From contig VXAY01006782.1 in NCBI GenBank assembly GCA_013399855.1, positions 248,001 through 312,000 on the forward strand: 64,000 nt of DNA, read 5' to 3'. The notes below the pieces were generated by a model, which was not told the DNA's origin, did no database searches, and worked only from the letters and a program-made list of their open reading frames with translations. The position numbers and the translations under genes were made by a program. Origin of the DNA: Oxyruncus cristatus (taxonomy: Eukaryota; Chordata; Aves; Passeriformes; Cotingidae). Shown here piece by piece: positions 61,791 to 64,000 of this stretch (its first letter is position 1; every line of letters starts with the position of its first letter).

Positions 61791-61833
<43 letters not shown>
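61791..61833. repeat. 43-base poly(T) run
   Basis: Uninterrupted T43, the longest homopolymer in the window. If it is the poly(A) tail of a minus-strand retrocopy, the body should lie to the right (61834 onward); the nearby minus frame 61863-62114 (83 codons) has no recognisable domain, and no AATAAA lies at the expected distance. Length is likely unstable and could be an assembly estimate. Confidence 0.9.
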
Positions 61834-61834
<1 letters not shown>

Positions 61835-64000
61835 ACCTGTTTCCTTGTCTGGTAATAATATATTAATGATTATACATGACACATAACATCCTCCACCTGA
61901 ACTGCTTCACTGCCCTGCAGAAAAAAAGAGGAATAGCCTCTGTCCCTACATTACCAAGGGGGGAAAGTAAGGCACTGTAAGGAAAGATGTGCTGACTGTG
62001 GTTATAAAGCATAGTTCGTGAGTACGTCAAGCAACAGGACACAGAGACAGTTCCAAGACTTAACTCTGCACTTGCCCCATTCCTCCTTCCATCCAAGATC
62101 ATCCTCACAATCACCCTTTCCCCAACACCTCTATTCTTTTTTTTTACCAGTAAAATTTTCGCACATTTATATTGTTATTAATTTGTACTAATTTTACTAG
62201 TGTTTTCATCCTCAACCACACAGTTCTCCAGAGCTAGTGTCTTCCAGAGAATATTGTTTTCAGCAGTCCTGTTTCTCTGACTGAGCAAACACTTCACTAA
62301 GTTTTCTCTGTAGGACTAGGGCAGTCTTTTGCTGATGTTCAAGACATAAAAAAATGACTGACAATGCACAAGGCAGCAGGGCCTGGATGTATCTTCCCAC
62401 CTGGTAGGACCTTCCTCACTTTAAGCTTCTCTCAAAAGCCCAGACAGAACAAATGAGTATGAGTAGGGAGAGAAAAAAAAAAAGAAAAATAAAGGAGGAA
62501 AAATAGGAATCATTTAAAGAATTCCAAACTGACTCGCTTACATGATACGTCTACCATGGAAATCTTGAAGTCCTGCACCTGAAGAATATTTCTGTTTGGT
62601 AGAATGACAGGATGACAGAAGGCCCAAGGTGCAAGTTCACAGGGCAGCCAAGAAAGCTTGAGTTTCCCTACTAACACAGGTCAGCATGCCATCCACAGCG
62701 TATGACTGAACTCCACTTGTACAATGTTCCCTCTACAATAACAGTTCACAAGTCAAAGCGTAACATCTTAGTACAGGTCCCACTAGACCAACAGTTCAAA
62801 CATGCATTGACTTGGGTGTCTGAAGTATGACTGTTACTGTAGAAAGCCAAATAATTTGGCTTGTTACCAGATATAGTGAAAGCTCACAGAACTTTGGCCT
62901 TTATTTTCTTATACTGGAAAAAAAATAAGTATCAGACGCACACTCAGCAGGGTTTGGAGAAAATACAGATTAAAATGCTAAAAACTGTCTTAAATTGAAA
63001 TCACCTGCTTTCTTTAGTATAATTTTAAGACAGAAAAATACAAGGGAGAAATTCCATTATTTTGAACCAAGAGGGTTACACATTTTTGCAAAGAATGCTT
63101 TAAGTACAGTCTTAGATATGGTTTGAATATAGATAAAACTGCACTTTGTAAAATCAGTCCAGAAAGGACATTCTCAGGTGTTTTCTTCATCTGAGTATAG
63201 TGCACACAATGAATTTCTGATTGTCAAAGAGGCACAGTAGAGTTCAGGTTACCTTGCACTCACAGCAGTCAGTGTGTTCAGCTAACTTGTTACTTGGGTT
63301 TATTTGCAAAATACAGCATCTGGTACTTAATCTCCAGAGTAGAAGGAACCATTTACACAGATCTGAAATCTCTTTGTGACAGGTGCCAAAGAGTCATTTT
63401 CAAAGTCTTATGAGCTGACCATATGTTATATCTTTCCCAAGTTGGAAAAAAGACATTCAGCCATCGTATAATTCATTAGCATCATAGGATAAATAGATGT
63501 GATAAAAGTGATGAAATTACACTAAATATATAGTCCATATAGTCACGTCTCACACAAACTATGCCAAAAACTGAATGCAATATAATTACTATGCAAAAAC
63601 TATGGTTCAGGATTTAACTCCAGAAACATGTAAAGATCAGGCTGAATTTGTAGTTTTGCAGTTCAAATAAAAATAAAAAGTATTGTACCACAATACCACT
63701 TCTTTACCATAGACTGTGTTCACCACGTTACCACTCATACAAGCCTAAAACCATATTTATAGAAAAGTTTTTGCCAAGATGCAACTAAAACATGGGAGGA
63801 GAGTGGGAATGCTTCACTGAATATTTAGTGTAAATAATAATAAAATCAGTAAATTATTCAGTAATCAGAGTGCTTTTTAAGTCGGATGTTAACTAAGTTC
63901 ATGTCCCAAGACTGAACTAACAGAAGGAGAGGAACAGGAGTCTGGATGCTAAAGTTTTACTTGTGGGAAGTGATGAGTGGGACCATATAAAAAACAGTCA
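61834..64000. other. Unique intergenic sequence
   Basis: No recognised gene, transposon or strong motif up to the window end. AT-rich with several short A and T runs. Confidence 0.45.

Overview
This window looks like intergenic DNA from a bird. The main evidence is four clear copies of the CR1 LINE, in both orientations and at different stages of decay, and one endogenous retrovirus remnant whose LTR and pol fragments match the avian ERVL-like pattern. The sequence is AT-rich with many A-rich (AAAC/AACC) simple-sequence tracts. I see no intact host protein-coding gene, rRNA, tRNA or CRISPR array. No open frame outside the mobile elements looks like a recognisable protein. I cannot name the species or chromosome from the sequence.

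Layout: 1-405 is the 3' part of an antisense CR1 cut by the window edge. About 0.4-23.5 kb is mostly unique AT-rich sequence with microsatellites (a (TG)n(CG)n(TG)n tract at 3007, (AT)17 at 16969), a 12-3-12 hairpin at 6883, a block at 13.95-14.35 kb that reads like conserved regulatory DNA, a diverged tandem duplication at 17.2 kb, and a direct-repeat pair at 19.96 and 20.48 kb. From 23.5 to 27.8 kb two CR1 copies lie head to head: an old antisense copy (23515-25215) and a nearly complete but broken sense copy (25540-27783), with endonuclease and reverse transcriptase remnants. About 27.8-47.2 kb is unique sequence with a second 12-3-12 hairpin (29916), an X-box-like site (32372) and another block that may be a conserved regulatory element (41.27-41.6 kb). 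At 47.2-47.75 kb a short sense CR1 tail abuts an antisense CR1. At 50.08-51.47 kb there is a 5' LTR, a leader and a frameshifted RNase H remnant of an ERVL-like provirus. At 54.29-54.96 kb a block with more CpG than its surroundings carries an unexplained 110-codon minus-strand frame. The right end is unique sequence with an unrecognised block (60.6-61.8 kb) beside a 43-base poly(T).

Nothing here forms an operon or a working pathway. The only protein functions visible are those of dead retroelements. Other biological signals, if any, would be cis-regulatory (the two homeodomain-site-rich blocks and the X-box) or structural (the near-perfect hairpins and the Z-DNA-prone and triplex-prone tracts). 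I found no convincing novel system. The best candidates for a second look are the 54.3-55.0 kb block, the two identically built perfect hairpins, and the 13.95-14.35 kb block.
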